Shown here: piece after piece, positions 39,469-50,700 of the stretch
Layout: each line of letters opens with the position of its first letter
Position numbering within the stretch: position 1 is the stretch's first letter
Source: Toxotes chatareus
Lineage: Eukaryota > Chordata > Actinopteri > Toxotidae
Assembly (NCBI GenBank): GCA_016801885.1
Contig: CM028897.1
Coordinates: 1,371,001 to 1,435,000 of the forward strand
Length of the DNA stretch: 64,000 bases
Direction of reading: 5' to 3'
Notes under the pieces: generated by a model
The model's input: the letters and a program-made list of their open reading frames with translations, nothing else
Databases searched by the model: none
Told to the model about the DNA's origin: nothing
Position numbers and translations under genes: made by a program

Positions 39469-40390
39469 TGCCAAAACAAACAAAAAATGGCCAAAGAAAC
39501 TTTCCCAAAAGCTGATGCTAAAAAAAACAATAGAAAGAAATGCAAGTCCTCTTCCTTTGTCAAAACAAAAGAGCAGCGTTGGCAGACAATCAGCCGATTA
39601 GGAGAAACTGTGTTGAGTTCTCATTTTAAAAGCGGATTATGGAAGCTTCACTCTTTTATATTTGACATTAGTGAAGCTAAAATCTAACGTTTTCGTTTAG
39701 GTACAGGTTTAACAGTTACAGAGGTCTGTGGACAGGCTTGAAATGCGCGAAACAAGAGAACAGTCTCCAGCAAGCTGACGCGGCTTGCTAGCTAACTGGC
39801 TAACTTCCTTAGCCAGCTAGCAACAACCCCAGGCTAACTGACTAGCATTGTCCGGCGCTCTGACTTCACCGATTAAGAAGTAGAAAGCTCCTGCTAACGA
39901 ACAGCTGATAAAATACAGAAATGGACCGTGTTTTCAGAGGCTTAGATGCCATAATTTTACCCAAATTCACATTACTTCTCGCCTAGCGCCTGTCGGCAAG
40001 TTGGATTAGCGGTACTGCAAAGTAGCACAAAATAACTCAAACGCTATCCGCTTAGTATTTTCTAAATAAATTCTCATTGAAATACGTAATTGTCAAATAC
40101 GTGTCCCACTTAGTTTTTTTTCGTAATAAATATATCACTGTGGCTCTAAGAACCACATCTCCATGGAAATATCTGTACATCAAACACCTGATTTCTGAAA
40201 GAGTAATCTTATTTAGTTGTGCGCTTTTATTTTGAAGACAATTGCCCGTCTTCTTTAGTCCAACCGACAACTTGACAAACGTAGGTCGAAGCTTCTACTG
40301 TGACTTGGGTTGAAAGATCCCGCCTTCTAAGCACTCAACCCAATCAGTGTGCTTGTTTGTGAAAACCTGAACTCTGATTGGTGGGAGGTC
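39469..40390 (-). promoter_or_regulatory. suz12 5' region and promoter
   Basis: The region upstream of the suz12 ATG has no coding sequence. CCAAT motifs lie at 40340-40344 (AACCCAATCAG) and in inverse at 40377-40381 (CTGATTGGTGGG), facing each other within 40 bases. This is a frequent arrangement at NF-Y housekeeping promoters. The start site is not determinable here; an inverted GCTAGCTAACTGGCTAA / TTAGCCAGCTAGC pair lies at about 39787-39822. Confidence 0.4.
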
Positions 40391-43191
40391 TCAGAGGTAC
40401 ATTTGCCGCCTGCAGCATGGCGAGCCAGGTCTAAATAAGGTCAGAGACACAAAATGTTGCTGACATTAAATAAATATCAGCTTTGGACTGTAACTAAGAG
40501 CTATACATAAGCACAATTTTGACATACTTCTATTTGAGTATTTTGATGCTACTTTATACACATACTACTTTATACTACATACATACTGCATTTCAGAGAT
40601 AACTGTTAGAGTTCGGGTTAATTTTTAATAACTATTTCCTTTTAAGAAAACCATGATATGCTTATATGATGCAGTACTATTCTAGTAATATATCCAGCAG
40701 CAAGGGGTGGTACTCAATAAGCCTGGAAATTGACTAAAAACCTGGAGTTTGATTTTTATCTTCAACTTTGATGTATTTCACCATTAACAAGTATTGCAGT
40801 TGAATTATTTTATTTTATTTTATGTATTATGTATTTATGTACCTCAGAGGCCCTGAGAAAAAACAAATCATCTAATGACAAAATTTTGTGAACACCAAGT
40901 AGTCAGTTTTATCATGTAGTGAAAGTATTATATGAGAAATTTGTAAATGTTCAGTGTTTTGCAAGAATGACCTTTCAAGCATGGTCAGTTTACTTTACTG
41001 TTTTCAACAGTTTTGCTATTGTAAGCAATGCAAATAGACTAACCTAAGTATTATTGGGTATCACAACCTTGCATGAAACCCAGTCAGTCAGTTTTCACAA
41101 TATAAATGTTTGATTTTTATCATGAATCTGAATTATTGATTATTGCTTAAACATTGAAACAGTCCAGTTCTTTGTTGAAAAAAAAAAAAAAAACACTGAG
41201 GAAACTGAGGCAGCCTGTTCGGTCAGGAAAGCTGTTACATGGTAATCATTTCTCCAGAGGTGGTTGAAAATGAGCTGCATTGCCTGCACATGGCAAAACC
41301 ACTGACCCCAAACATAATGAGGCTGAAAATAGCTCCTGAGCACACAGTAGCTGAACTCACACACTGGTGATATGTTTCCACTGTGTTACTAAGCTGCAGC
41401 AATAACTAACCAGTCAACAGAGTCCACAGAAATCACTGTCGGCCTCCAATCAGTTCAGACTTATATGGGAGGAACCTTGTAACTATAGATTAACCTTTCA
41501 TCACAGCCTATCTTCTGATGTGAAAAATGTGTTTTTTGTATTTTACCACTACCATATCTATTTATTTGCATGTCTTTTATTTTTCAGTCAGTTTTTCTAT
41601 CTCATGATGCTCCACAAAGACTAAAGCTGCCAAGCAGGTAGATGTTTTCCCCTCTTTTTTTATACAAACTTTCCACTGCAGCCACAATTTCATCCTAATT
41701 TACATTAAATCAAAACAAAGCACACAATGGAAGCAAATGTTCAGATTTAAAATTTCTTCTTTATGAGTAAAAAATGGAAGTAGAGCACGACTTTCTTTCC
41801 ATGGTAGATTATCTATTTAAATTATTTTAAATTAAATGATTATTCATTATGACAGGAAACAAAAAGGTAGTAATTAAACTGGAAAAAGAGCAGCTCTGAC
41901 TGATAATTCAAACATATTCCCTTTAGTCGAAGCCACGGTGGTGGTGCGTCAGAGTAACATACAGTGGTGAATGCAGTACAATGACAACAGAGAAAACAAT
42001 GACCAAATACATTTGATTAAATCATCAGATCACATTAGTAAAGAAAAACACCGGGAAACATGAAGACTAGAGACAGTTTTGGTAAAAATATTAACAGACA
42101 AGTTAAACTCACACAACCTGCCTTTCCAAAACATTGGAAAACACCAAATTAATAGACTAACTGCTAAAATCCTTTCCCATCAGCATGAAAAAATAATCTG
42201 TAAATCACATGATGGATGAATTCATTTCCCAGTGTTTGAGCTTCTTAACAGTTTTTTTTTTTTGTGTGCCTATCCTGTTATTCCAGACCTGCCACCTGGA
42301 ACCAGGATAATTACAAACCACAGCAGCTGAAGGCATTGGTGAGGCTCTTCTTTTTTTTCAGAAATAAATCTCTGCTCTGATTATGGGACTTAACTGTAAC
42401 AGAACAACAAAATTGTGTTCACCCATTAAACTGACTCTGAGAGTTTACTGATCACCCCCAGTCAGGTATGGTGAAAACACAGGCCTCTATGTTTTCATTA
42501 TGTTTTATTCACTCAGCTCCTTTAATTAATTTAAGAATAAAACAGACTCGACAGTTTTAGGAGTGTATCTGAGGGCAGATTATTCCCATTATTAAGTCTG
42601 TTCCTGTAGAGTTATAGCAGTTTATGTGTAACTCACTCAGTGTTCGCATCATTTGTGAATGAATGGCACCGTAAATCTTCTCTGGTCGCACAGACTAAAT
42701 CATGTAATTGATTAGAGAGAAGAATGTGATGTTATGGCCACCATTTGTTGTCTCATCACACACTGAGAAGGCGATTAAATCATGGGCTTCATCTCAGAGG
42801 GCTTTCCTAGCCGTTACAGTCCTTCAAGTTTGGCAAAAGAGTCAAAGTGCAAAGAAGCAGTTATGATTTTGGGTTAATGGTGAGTAGACCATCTCAGGCC
42901 AATTTAACATTCAGAACACACAGACAACAGACAGACAGACCAAGCTCCAACCAGCCAAAGGTACCAACATGTTTTCAGAGACCTCATGTCCTTACGGAGC
43001 TTTTTTGCTCAGTTTAGTTTCCCATCAGCGCTCGTGACCTCATTTGGGACATCCTGATCATTACTGAACATGCCTGTTCCTCAAGTGTGGATGGAAACTA
43101 GCCTGAAGAGATGCAATGAAAGATGTCCTGCAACAAAACAACATTTAGTGCGTGCTTGGCCTTGGCTGGACAAGCCCAGGTCAGCAAGGTT
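40391..43191. other. Intergenic, AT-rich, no gene seen
   Basis: No open frame with splice-consistent continuation or family resemblance is present. A poly-A/T run lies at 41179-41193. A minus-strand AATAAA complement (TTTATT near 42505) could serve the small gene at 43192-43386. Confidence 0.5.
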
Positions 43192-43386
43192 TTAGTGTTT
43201 TCTCCATAGTATGTACGTCATGAGCAGGATGAGGCCTGCAGACAGGGCTGCGATCACAAACTGGTGGATAGAGAGGACGTTTTCCAGCGTGTGGATCCTC
43301 TCCTCCATGGCACTGGTGTGGAAGTAGTCATAGATTCCAGCTCCAATGCTCCACAGTGCCCACACGGCATCCACCACCAGTGGCAT
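43192..43386 (-). CDS. Small predicted membrane protein, 64 residues
   Basis: I do not recognise this protein. A single coding exon begins at an ATG with a good context (TTCACCATGCC) and reads MPLVVDAVWALWSIGAGIYD at the N-terminus. Residues about 42-61 form a strong membrane helix (FVIAALSAGLILLMTYILW) followed by the basic end RKH. Residues 6-18 are also hydrophobic, and a Glu/His-rich segment lies between. Upstream on the minus strand, CTTGCTCCAG (about 43440-43449) and ATCTGCAG look like acceptors, so a spliced 5' UTR is likely. Organised hydrophobicity and a clean start favour a real gene, but conservation is untested. Confidence 0.6.
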   Translation of the reverse strand: MPLVVDAVWALWSIGAGIYDYFHTSAMEERIHTLENVLSIHQFVIAALSAGLILLMTYILWRKH

Positions 43387-44946
43387 GGTGAAGCAGATGC
43401 GGAGGCTCAGCTGCAGATCAGACAGGCTCCGTCAAAGACTGGAGCAAGAACACAGGACAGTGAGACACTGAGATTTCAACTGGGCACTGAGCAATGTCAG
43501 GTTTCAAACTCAGTGCAGAAACTTTTACTGCAGGATGAAACTTTAAATTTACCAGAACTGTATTCTTGCCATATTATTTCTGTTGGCATGACTGTCAAGT
43601 TTAATTTAGTTATGTTTTACCCACAGGAATATTTCAAACAAATTAACAGGAATGTAATCCAGAGTATTTTATATCCTTGGCTGTTGTAATGATCTATAGC
43701 TTATTTATTTTTCAGATTTTTAAAACACTAGGACAAGGCACATTTCATTTATGCAAAACTCCTATGTAAAAGAAATCACACTGATTTGAAGGGCTCCAGC
43801 AACTCAGAACTTTTTCAGTATAGAAATTTTCCAGGCGAGGCCCTGCATGAAATTTCATACGTGATTTCATACGCAGAGTTGAAGAATACAACATAATGCC
43901 ATGTAGGAAGCCTTCATTCATGTTTACCTGGTATGTCAGGTGTCTATCATCATAGATTTCTTAAAGTTTAAATAATCTTAAATTAAAATTGGCGTACGTC
44001 ATACAGTTTACAAGAATGCGGTTATGTATACTGTTTAAACCAATATACAGTGATAGGTTGTGAGATCAGGTGAAGCGCAGACACACGCAGCAGCAGAATG
44101 CGCAGGAAAAAAACATTTTGGACGAAAAAGAACCAAATATCGAAGATATTATCTGCTAGCAAGCTAACGCCTTGGCTTAGCTTGTATGTATTAAATCTTA
44201 TCTACATCAACCAACCAAGCAAACGCTGATTTTTCACAGACTGCCAGTCACATTACTTACTGCATTAGCTACTCCTGAAACTAACGCAAGGGCCGCACAG
44301 TCTTCCCACCAGGCGATACATGAACATGCAACTTTCCTATCATCGCATTTCATCTCCGACCACCATGTTCCACGGACCTGCTGAAATCCCATCCGCCGTG
44401 AGCCGCCTCAGCTGCTTCCGGGTTATTCTGGGTGAACAGTCCCTTCTGTCGTATACGGTATCAAGCGGACGCCAAACTTCCTTTCGATATTTGACACTTT
44501 TTTGACTTCTCCGACCGTCAAAATGATTCTTAATAAAACACTGGTTGTGATCAGTAGTACCGTCTGCTGGAACATTCGGCGGCATACGGGAGGATTTTCA
44601 AGGTGGATTTAGATTTTAATGGTTTTGCATCTGGTCACCTCTTATACTGTAAACGCTGATTCGGTGAATAGGAAATACGTATTAAAAGAGACGAACGTTT
44701 CCCGAAAGTTTACTGAATCGTGTTCTGTGTTCTGTAATGGTTTCGCTGAATTTCAGAGCGATTTCGAATGATCGGGAAAACGCAGGGAAAAGTCAACCCA
44801 TGTTAAAGTGCGTTGGCAACGAAAGTCAAAAAACATAGATAAATTAGATTTTCCTCGGCGTAGGTCCTGAAACATTCCGGACACACGATACACCCAGGTT
44901 TGTAGCTGCCTTTATATGCCTTTGGAACAGCCCATCTACATTACCG

Positions 44947-45018
44947 GGCGCGGTGGCCAAGTGGTAAGGCGTCGGTCTCGTAAACCGAAGATCGCGGGTT
45001 CGAACCCCGTCCGTGCCT
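44947..45018 (+). tRNA. tRNA-Thr (anticodon CGT)
   Basis: A 72-nt cloverleaf. The acceptor stem GGCGCGG pairs with CCGTGCC (one G-U), with a T discriminator. The anticodon stem TCGGT/ACCGA encloses the loop CTCGTAA, anticodon CGT, reading ACG (Thr). The T arm is CGGGTTCGAACCCCG, which contains the B box; the A box is GTGGCCAAGTGG. There is no intron. A pol III terminator of seven Ts is at 45045-45051. The sequence matches the vertebrate tRNA-Thr-CGT type. Confidence 0.97.
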
Positions 45019-45044
45019 GATACTGAGGGCGATTTCATCACACG

Positions 45045-45051
45045 TTTTTTT
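45045..45051 (+). terminator. Pol III T-run terminator of the tRNA gene
   Basis: Seven consecutive Ts, 27 bases past the tRNA 3' end. Confidence 0.8.
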
Positions 45052-45368
45052 GGTACACTCCTTTGGTTGCAGTAAGGTTTACAGATGGTGTGAGGGACAG
45101 TGTGTGTCCACCTTTGACATAATTGAGCAAACAGTAGAATTATGAAAAACCACTGAGATACGGCCGGAAGCCAGTGCAGTAGACATGTAATTAAAGATAT
45201 AACATTAATTCAGCATGTGAGCTAAGAATGATTTAGTGTATCTAGGACATGTAAACATGGAAATAACTAACCTAGTGCAGTTTTCTATATGTTAGGTGTG
45301 CAGTGCAGTTTTACTTTGACATTATAATAAAATAAATTCCATCAAAACAGGTATAGTCAGTGTAAGTT

Positions 45369-45374
45369 TTTATT
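45369..45374 (-). promoter_or_regulatory. Polyadenylation signal of the pentraxin gene
   Basis: TTTATT on the plus strand (AATAAA on the minus strand), 137 bases past the stop codon, followed downstream on the minus strand by T- and GT-containing sequence. Confidence 0.6.
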
Positions 45375-45510
45375 GGACTAAAAAGAAATACAGTGGGACA
45401 CTGGCATTGATGCATAGACTTAGATCAAATCAAATCATCTCCTTCAGAAATGTCCTACAGTTGTAGTGTTATTCCACGTTATTCCAGCATATGGCGTGTG
45501 AGGTTCAAAT

Positions 45511-47178
45511 CTACAGCTCACGATCAATAATCTCTACCTCCCCACTAGGTTTGAGCTCTATGGCTTCCCAGTCAAAAACGTTTCCTCTTGGTACTCTCTT
45601 CCCGGAGAACATGTCTTGGATGGTGCTGCTCGACAGGACAGAGTCCCACATATTGATGTCATAGATCTCCCCGACAAAACTCTGGTTGGCATCGAACTCA
45701 CCCACATAACTGTCCGGATCTTGTCCAATGATAACCTTGCCTTCGGGGCGGACAGTGTGACCCTTCTTGTAAATTTTGATCAAGCTTTTCCTCCCATTTA
45801 TGAAGATGGCAGCCGCACCTGAACTGGAATCCCAGGTGACACACAGGTGGGTCTCCAGTGCTTCAAGCTGAGGGACACTGAAGTAAACTGCCTCTCCACT
45901 CAGGTAGAAGGAAAGTCTAAACACACAGAAATTCATTCAAAATTCATTAGTAAAAATGAAAACTCACCTGTAAGATAAAAACGCATGAATACATGATACA
46001 CACTGGTAGCAGTACTCGCAGTATTGTTCTTAGCATCAGTAATTCTGACTGTTGAAACACCTGAACATCTGTTTTTACTTATCACTATTTTCTTTTTTAC
46101 TGAACTTAAAAACAGAAATAAAAAGAAGTAAGCTTGTTTGTAGTTGTTGTTGTTGCAGAAGTAGAATAGAATGGAACAGAATAGAGTTTTATATGCCATC
46201 TGCACAGATACATTGCAGTACATGTGCATTGGAATTCTTGTGCATCCCCACCCGGGTCAAGCTTACTAAAAGTTTAATAAAATAAGATTAAAAATAAAGA
46301 ATAAAAAAATAGAATAACCAAGAAATAAATAATACAAAAGAAAAGCAAGATATTACACTTAAATAAATACTGAGAAGTTTAAAAAAAAAAAAATGTGCCT
46401 AATATAGGCATACAGTCACTTTCAGTATATGATGCTTCACATGGTGATATTGCACATAGTAGAGAGATATTTCACATGATGAAGTGGCCTTCCAAGTGAA
46501 ATTCATGTGCTGTGTCTGGAATATCAAAGCAGCCACCTGCCGTCCAGCTCACGCCACACATTCAGCTCATCGAACTGGCTGCGTGCGTTACGCAAACAGG
46601 ATGACCTCTCGCTCCCCACTGAGCTCGAGGCCACGCGCATGCAAAGAGTGAATGCCCTCAGGTTCAGCGGCTTCAGAGGGACCATCTCAACATAACTGGT
46701 ACTCGTCTGAGCCGGGAACACCAAGGACTTAATGGTGACACTCCCTGAGAGACAAGAGATTTGCCAAGAGTTATCAAAGAGCAGGCCACAACAAGACATC
46801 ACTATGGTTTTCATTTCCATAAACGTAAAAACCATTCTTTTATACTCCTACTTCATAATAAGCACTGTTTCTTTCTTATAACTTAAAAATCCAAAATCAT
46901 TTTTTATACCGCTTGATCCGTCAGGGTCTCAGGGGAGGCTGGAGCCTATCCCAGCTGACTACTACCCTGATGGATCAAGTGGTATAAAAAATGATTTTGG
47001 ATTTCTGCTTAGCTCCAGGTAAACTGCAGTGACCTGAAATTGACTGAAAGTGTCGTGCTTGTGGGTTCAAGCCTGTCTTCAGACATTACAATCATGCATG
47101 AACAGAGACAGTATGCACATAATTACCAGCCAGTGCTGTGGAGGTGGCGATGAGAAAAAAGACAACTGAAAGTCTCAT
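45511..47178 (-). CDS. Short pentraxin (C-reactive protein / serum amyloid P-like)
   Basis: Three coding exons join in frame: 47127-47178, 46537-46744 and 45511-45916 (666 nt, 221 residues). Residues 1-17 are a signal peptide (MRLSVVFFLIATSTALA), so the product is secreted. The pentraxin fold is shown by RAFTLCMRV (C52) and HLCVTWDS (C112), the family's disulfide pair and H-x-C-x-S/T-W-x-S signature. IIGQDPDSYVGEFDANQSFVG is the Gln/Asp calcium-binding loop region. Short pentraxins form calcium-dependent discs that bind phosphocholine or carbohydrate in innate immunity. The Asp-Asn pair that also binds calcium in human CRP (D60-N61) appears as Phe-Asp here, so ligand binding may differ. CRP and SAP cannot be separated in fish on this evidence. 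Confidence 0.93.
46150..46400. repeat. Degenerate dispersed repeat with AT-rich tail
   Basis: TAGAATAGAATGGAACAGAA, then GGAATTCTTGTGCATCCCCA, then an A/T-rich tail full of AATAAA-like words, resembles a common teleost interspersed repeat. It lies in the second intron of the pentraxin gene. Family and limits are uncertain. Confidence 0.4.
46887..47004. mobile_element. Foldback (MITE-like) element in pentraxin intron 1
   Basis: The 41-bp arms at 46887-46927 and 46964-47004 are inverted repeats with two mismatches, both of which would be G-U in RNA. They flank a 36-base centre that contains GGCTGGAGCCTATCCCAGCT, a phrase I know from abundant fish repeats. The structure would fold into a long hairpin in the pre-mRNA. 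Confidence 0.8.
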
Positions 47179-47336
47179 TTTGTCAAACCTGCAGAAAATG
47201 AGATCATCTGCTCATTGACTCATTCTACAAATTTTCATGCATCACTCTATTTTAACTGATATACAGTATCAGTAGTTTTAATATGATAGAAAGGTTAAAA
47301 AAGATAAAAGTAGAATGAAGGTGAATACATACTGTG

Positions 47337-47390
47337 CTGCGGTGAAGGTCCTGCTGTAGACGATCTGAACTGGGGTTTTTAAGCTGTGAG
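47337..47390 (-). promoter_or_regulatory. Pentraxin core promoter and 5' non-coding exon end
   Basis: On the minus strand, CTTAAAAACCCC (TATA-like, about 47376-47384) is followed by CAGATCGTCTACAGCAGGAC and, about 45 bases on, by GCACA and the donor GTATGT. A CTGCAG acceptor nine bases upstream of the ATG at 47178 would receive it. A TATA-type promoter fits an inducible liver gene, but the assignment is inferred. Confidence 0.45.
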
Positions 47391-47775
47391 ACCCCAAACT
47401 CCTCCCCATTACAACACACTGATATTCAGTCTGGAGCAGCATCAGTGTCTGTATTATGTAATGGCTTGAGAAAGAAGATTGTGAGTGTTTGAACATGATC
47501 TGGATCAGTGTTCAAATGGTAGACAAACTGACCTACAGAAAAAAGGGTCAAACAAGATCATGCTAATCAATACGTAACATTTCAAAAGACCTTTTAAAGA
47601 AGAAGAACTGAATCTGCTAAGTACTGTTTGTAAATCCAAAGCCTGATGTGTATTTCCACACAGCTCTCCGTGCATTAGCTGCCCCTGCTGGCCACGAGTG
47701 TAACGACGTGTGATTGGAGAACCTGACGGGCGTCAGGACCCAGAGGAGAGCTGCGGCGGGAGGCAGGTCAGCATC

Positions 47776-50700
47776 ATGGCGGACCAAAACAAGACGGACT
47801 CAGGAGCGAGCTTTTACAGTGAAATACTGAGGTGCGTTGTTTCCCACACGGTTAAATAAGCGTTAATTTAACGTCCGGCAGCGATAAGTCCTCTGTCTCT
47901 CTGTCTCCGTCTCTCCGTCTCTGTGCCTCTTTAACTCACCTTCCGCTGTCGCCGGAGCTCTGTGGCGCCTGCACCGTGCACATGGTGGAACAGCTTCATC
48001 CAACTGTTCACCAAGTTGTGAACAAGTGACAAATCACTGTTTTTCTGGGAAAGAGAAAATACTGAAAACATGAATGAGTTGGAGCAAACGCATTTGATCT
48101 CGTTCATGTGTTGCATGTGTCTGACTGGGCCATGTCCTGTGACCGTGAGTCATGACCGTAATGACTCATGATGTGACTCTGGAAACACACAGAGCGCTGA
48201 GCCTCTACATGCAGCTCTGTCAGAGATATGCTACAGAAGCTCCGACTTTGGTCACAGGTATTATTTTCCCCAGACCCCTCAGGTGAGCTGGGACCTGGTA
48301 GGTGCTCTGGGACAGGTGTGTAATCAGAGCTGGGACACCACTGAGGACATGACACATTTAGTTGATTTTTTGAAGTGAACGGAGGGAAATAAGTATCTGC
48401 AGAGGACAGACATTAAAGAACGAGCCTTGGGTTAACTCATGTTAACTCACTGTCACTTCTTTTTCCATCAATACTTGTCAATATTTCTAATGAGATCAGT
48501 ATCAGGATCAATACTGTGAGAAACTGATCAATGCTTTGCTTTTTTTTCTCCAAAATCAGCTGTTGTGTTGATGTGGAGACAGAATGTCTGTCCTCTGTCT
48601 TCACTGTGTGCTGTCAGCTGTGTTTTCAATGTTGTTGCTGTTGCTGCAAGATTTCTTCGACTTAGATAAACTGTAATGATCCACAGGGGAAGCTGCTTGG
48701 TCACAGTAGCTCCAGTTGCACACAAAGAAAAACTTCACAGACATCATGTGACTGTGACAATGATACTGCACTGACTCTCAGCAGCAAGATTAAAAACAAA
48801 AACAAAACAAAAAAACCAGTTCATCATGTGTAAACCTCTAAGTTTCTTTTCCTGTGTTTCACCTTTACCTAGTGATAAAAACGCATCAGGTGTCTGGAGC
48901 TGAGCGTTGCCTTCTTTCTTTAAATTCCAGTCCGTCGGAGCTGTTTGCAGCCCGGTCCAGGAGTCACAAGATCCCGGTCAGAGGACAGAAGGACTTCTTT
49001 CCCAATGACTCAGAGGAACAAAGACAGCAGCTTGAGCAGAGTCTGAATGAGCACTGGAGCCTCATATCAGAGGAGAGAGTGGAGAGGCTGTGAGTGTGCA
49101 CGGACTGTGATCTGTGCTTTCATTTCAGAAACACTGACACATTGAATTGAATTGTGTGTAAACTGAAATATCAGCTGGAAAGATGGAGGGGTTGTGAGGC
49201 GCAGTTTGTGTAACGATACCAAGCAGCTGTTTCCCAACTTGATAATATGTCAGCGTTGTGTGTCTGTTGGCTTGTTGGGGAGTCTGTGTTTTATTGTGCA
49301 CTTTGTCAGTAATGTAAACAGCAGGAGTCAGGGTGTGTTGCACTGACGTGTGTGTTATGTTTTCTGTTTTCACTCTGCTGCAGAGGAAACCTGGTGAGGG
49401 CCACATGGATTCCAGGTGACCAGGTTGTGGAGCTTCAGTCTCCAGCTGTGAGTACTGCCTCACACCGAGTGAGACAAACTGTAGACACACACACCTCACG
49501 ACAAGCTGACAACACCTGCGCCGCAGCTGCTATCACTTCTTGTTATCAAAGGTTTGTCAAATTATTATCATGTATCTTAAAACGATTGATAATTTTTTTT
49601 ACACAGGGGAAGTTTTGGCAGACGATGGGCTTTTCTGCCAATGGCAAACAGATTCTCCTCCCTGAAGAGGCTCTGTACCTGATGGAGTGTGTGAGTGGCA
49701 GATAAAACCTGTTGGTCAGGGTGTGGTTTAATGACTTGGAACACAAAAGTCCTTGTATTTATTCAGTGATATGTAAATAACAGTCAAACAGTCTATCAGT
49801 GTCTGACATGTGTGAGTGTCACTGTGTGAACAGGGAAACTTGCAGGTGTTTTATAAGGACTTGCCACTGTCCATTCAGGACGGTTATGAGAGATTTCTGT
49901 CCTCAAACACAGTCAGCCTCCAGCAGTATCAGGTACAGCCGTTCACAGTCCAACGCACATTCTGGAAGTGGAACGCAACGCTGAACTGGTCTAACGACTC
50001 TTTTTCATCACAAAAGGTGTTCGGGCATTTGAAGAGGCTTGGCTATGTGGTGCACAGGTTTGATCCCAGGTAACAGAATCTTAATGCCCCAGTCAAACAT
50101 GATTAGAAACACACAGGCATTTAACTATAACACAGTATTGACCCAGTTCCATCCATCAGTCCATCACCTGTGCCTCCATATAAAGCCCCTTTTTAATCCT
50201 GTCCCAGTGGATATTTAGAGACTCAGTGGTTTCCAGGTTTCAAACATCAGCTGAAAGTGTGTGTTGTGATTTTTGTGCCTTACAGTTCAGAGCCATCGGC
50301 CTACGCGAGGCAGCTGAACCTGCTTTCATCACGTGACAGATCAGGGAGACAACTGAAGAGGAAACGCAGCGCCAGCCCCGCCCCCACCCCAGCATCCAGG
50401 TAAACAGATTCCCTGTATAAAACCTGTCCCTGTTTACCACATACTGCTCTGTATTCACAGCCCGCCAGCTAGCCTCAGCCCGTCCCGTCTCGTATGATAC
50501 CACTTTGTACCTTAAGAGGAGATTGTGAGTCACTGCCCTCTTTCTCCCTCTCCTTCCATCTTCCATATCAATAATTGGTTATCACAAGTGTTGGTTAATT
50601 TTGTGCTGATCAGCTTCTCGGGTTGATCTGATTCAGCTGAGTTTATTCAGATTTTGTAAGAATAAACGGCTGATGTGAAGTTTTCAATCCTCATATAAAC

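Noticed and set aside
44844..45041. Minus-strand 65-residue ORF across the tRNA gene
   Set aside because: It is the antisense translation of tRNA-Thr; frames of the type GVRTRDLRFTRPTPYHLA are familiar spurious products of tRNA genes.
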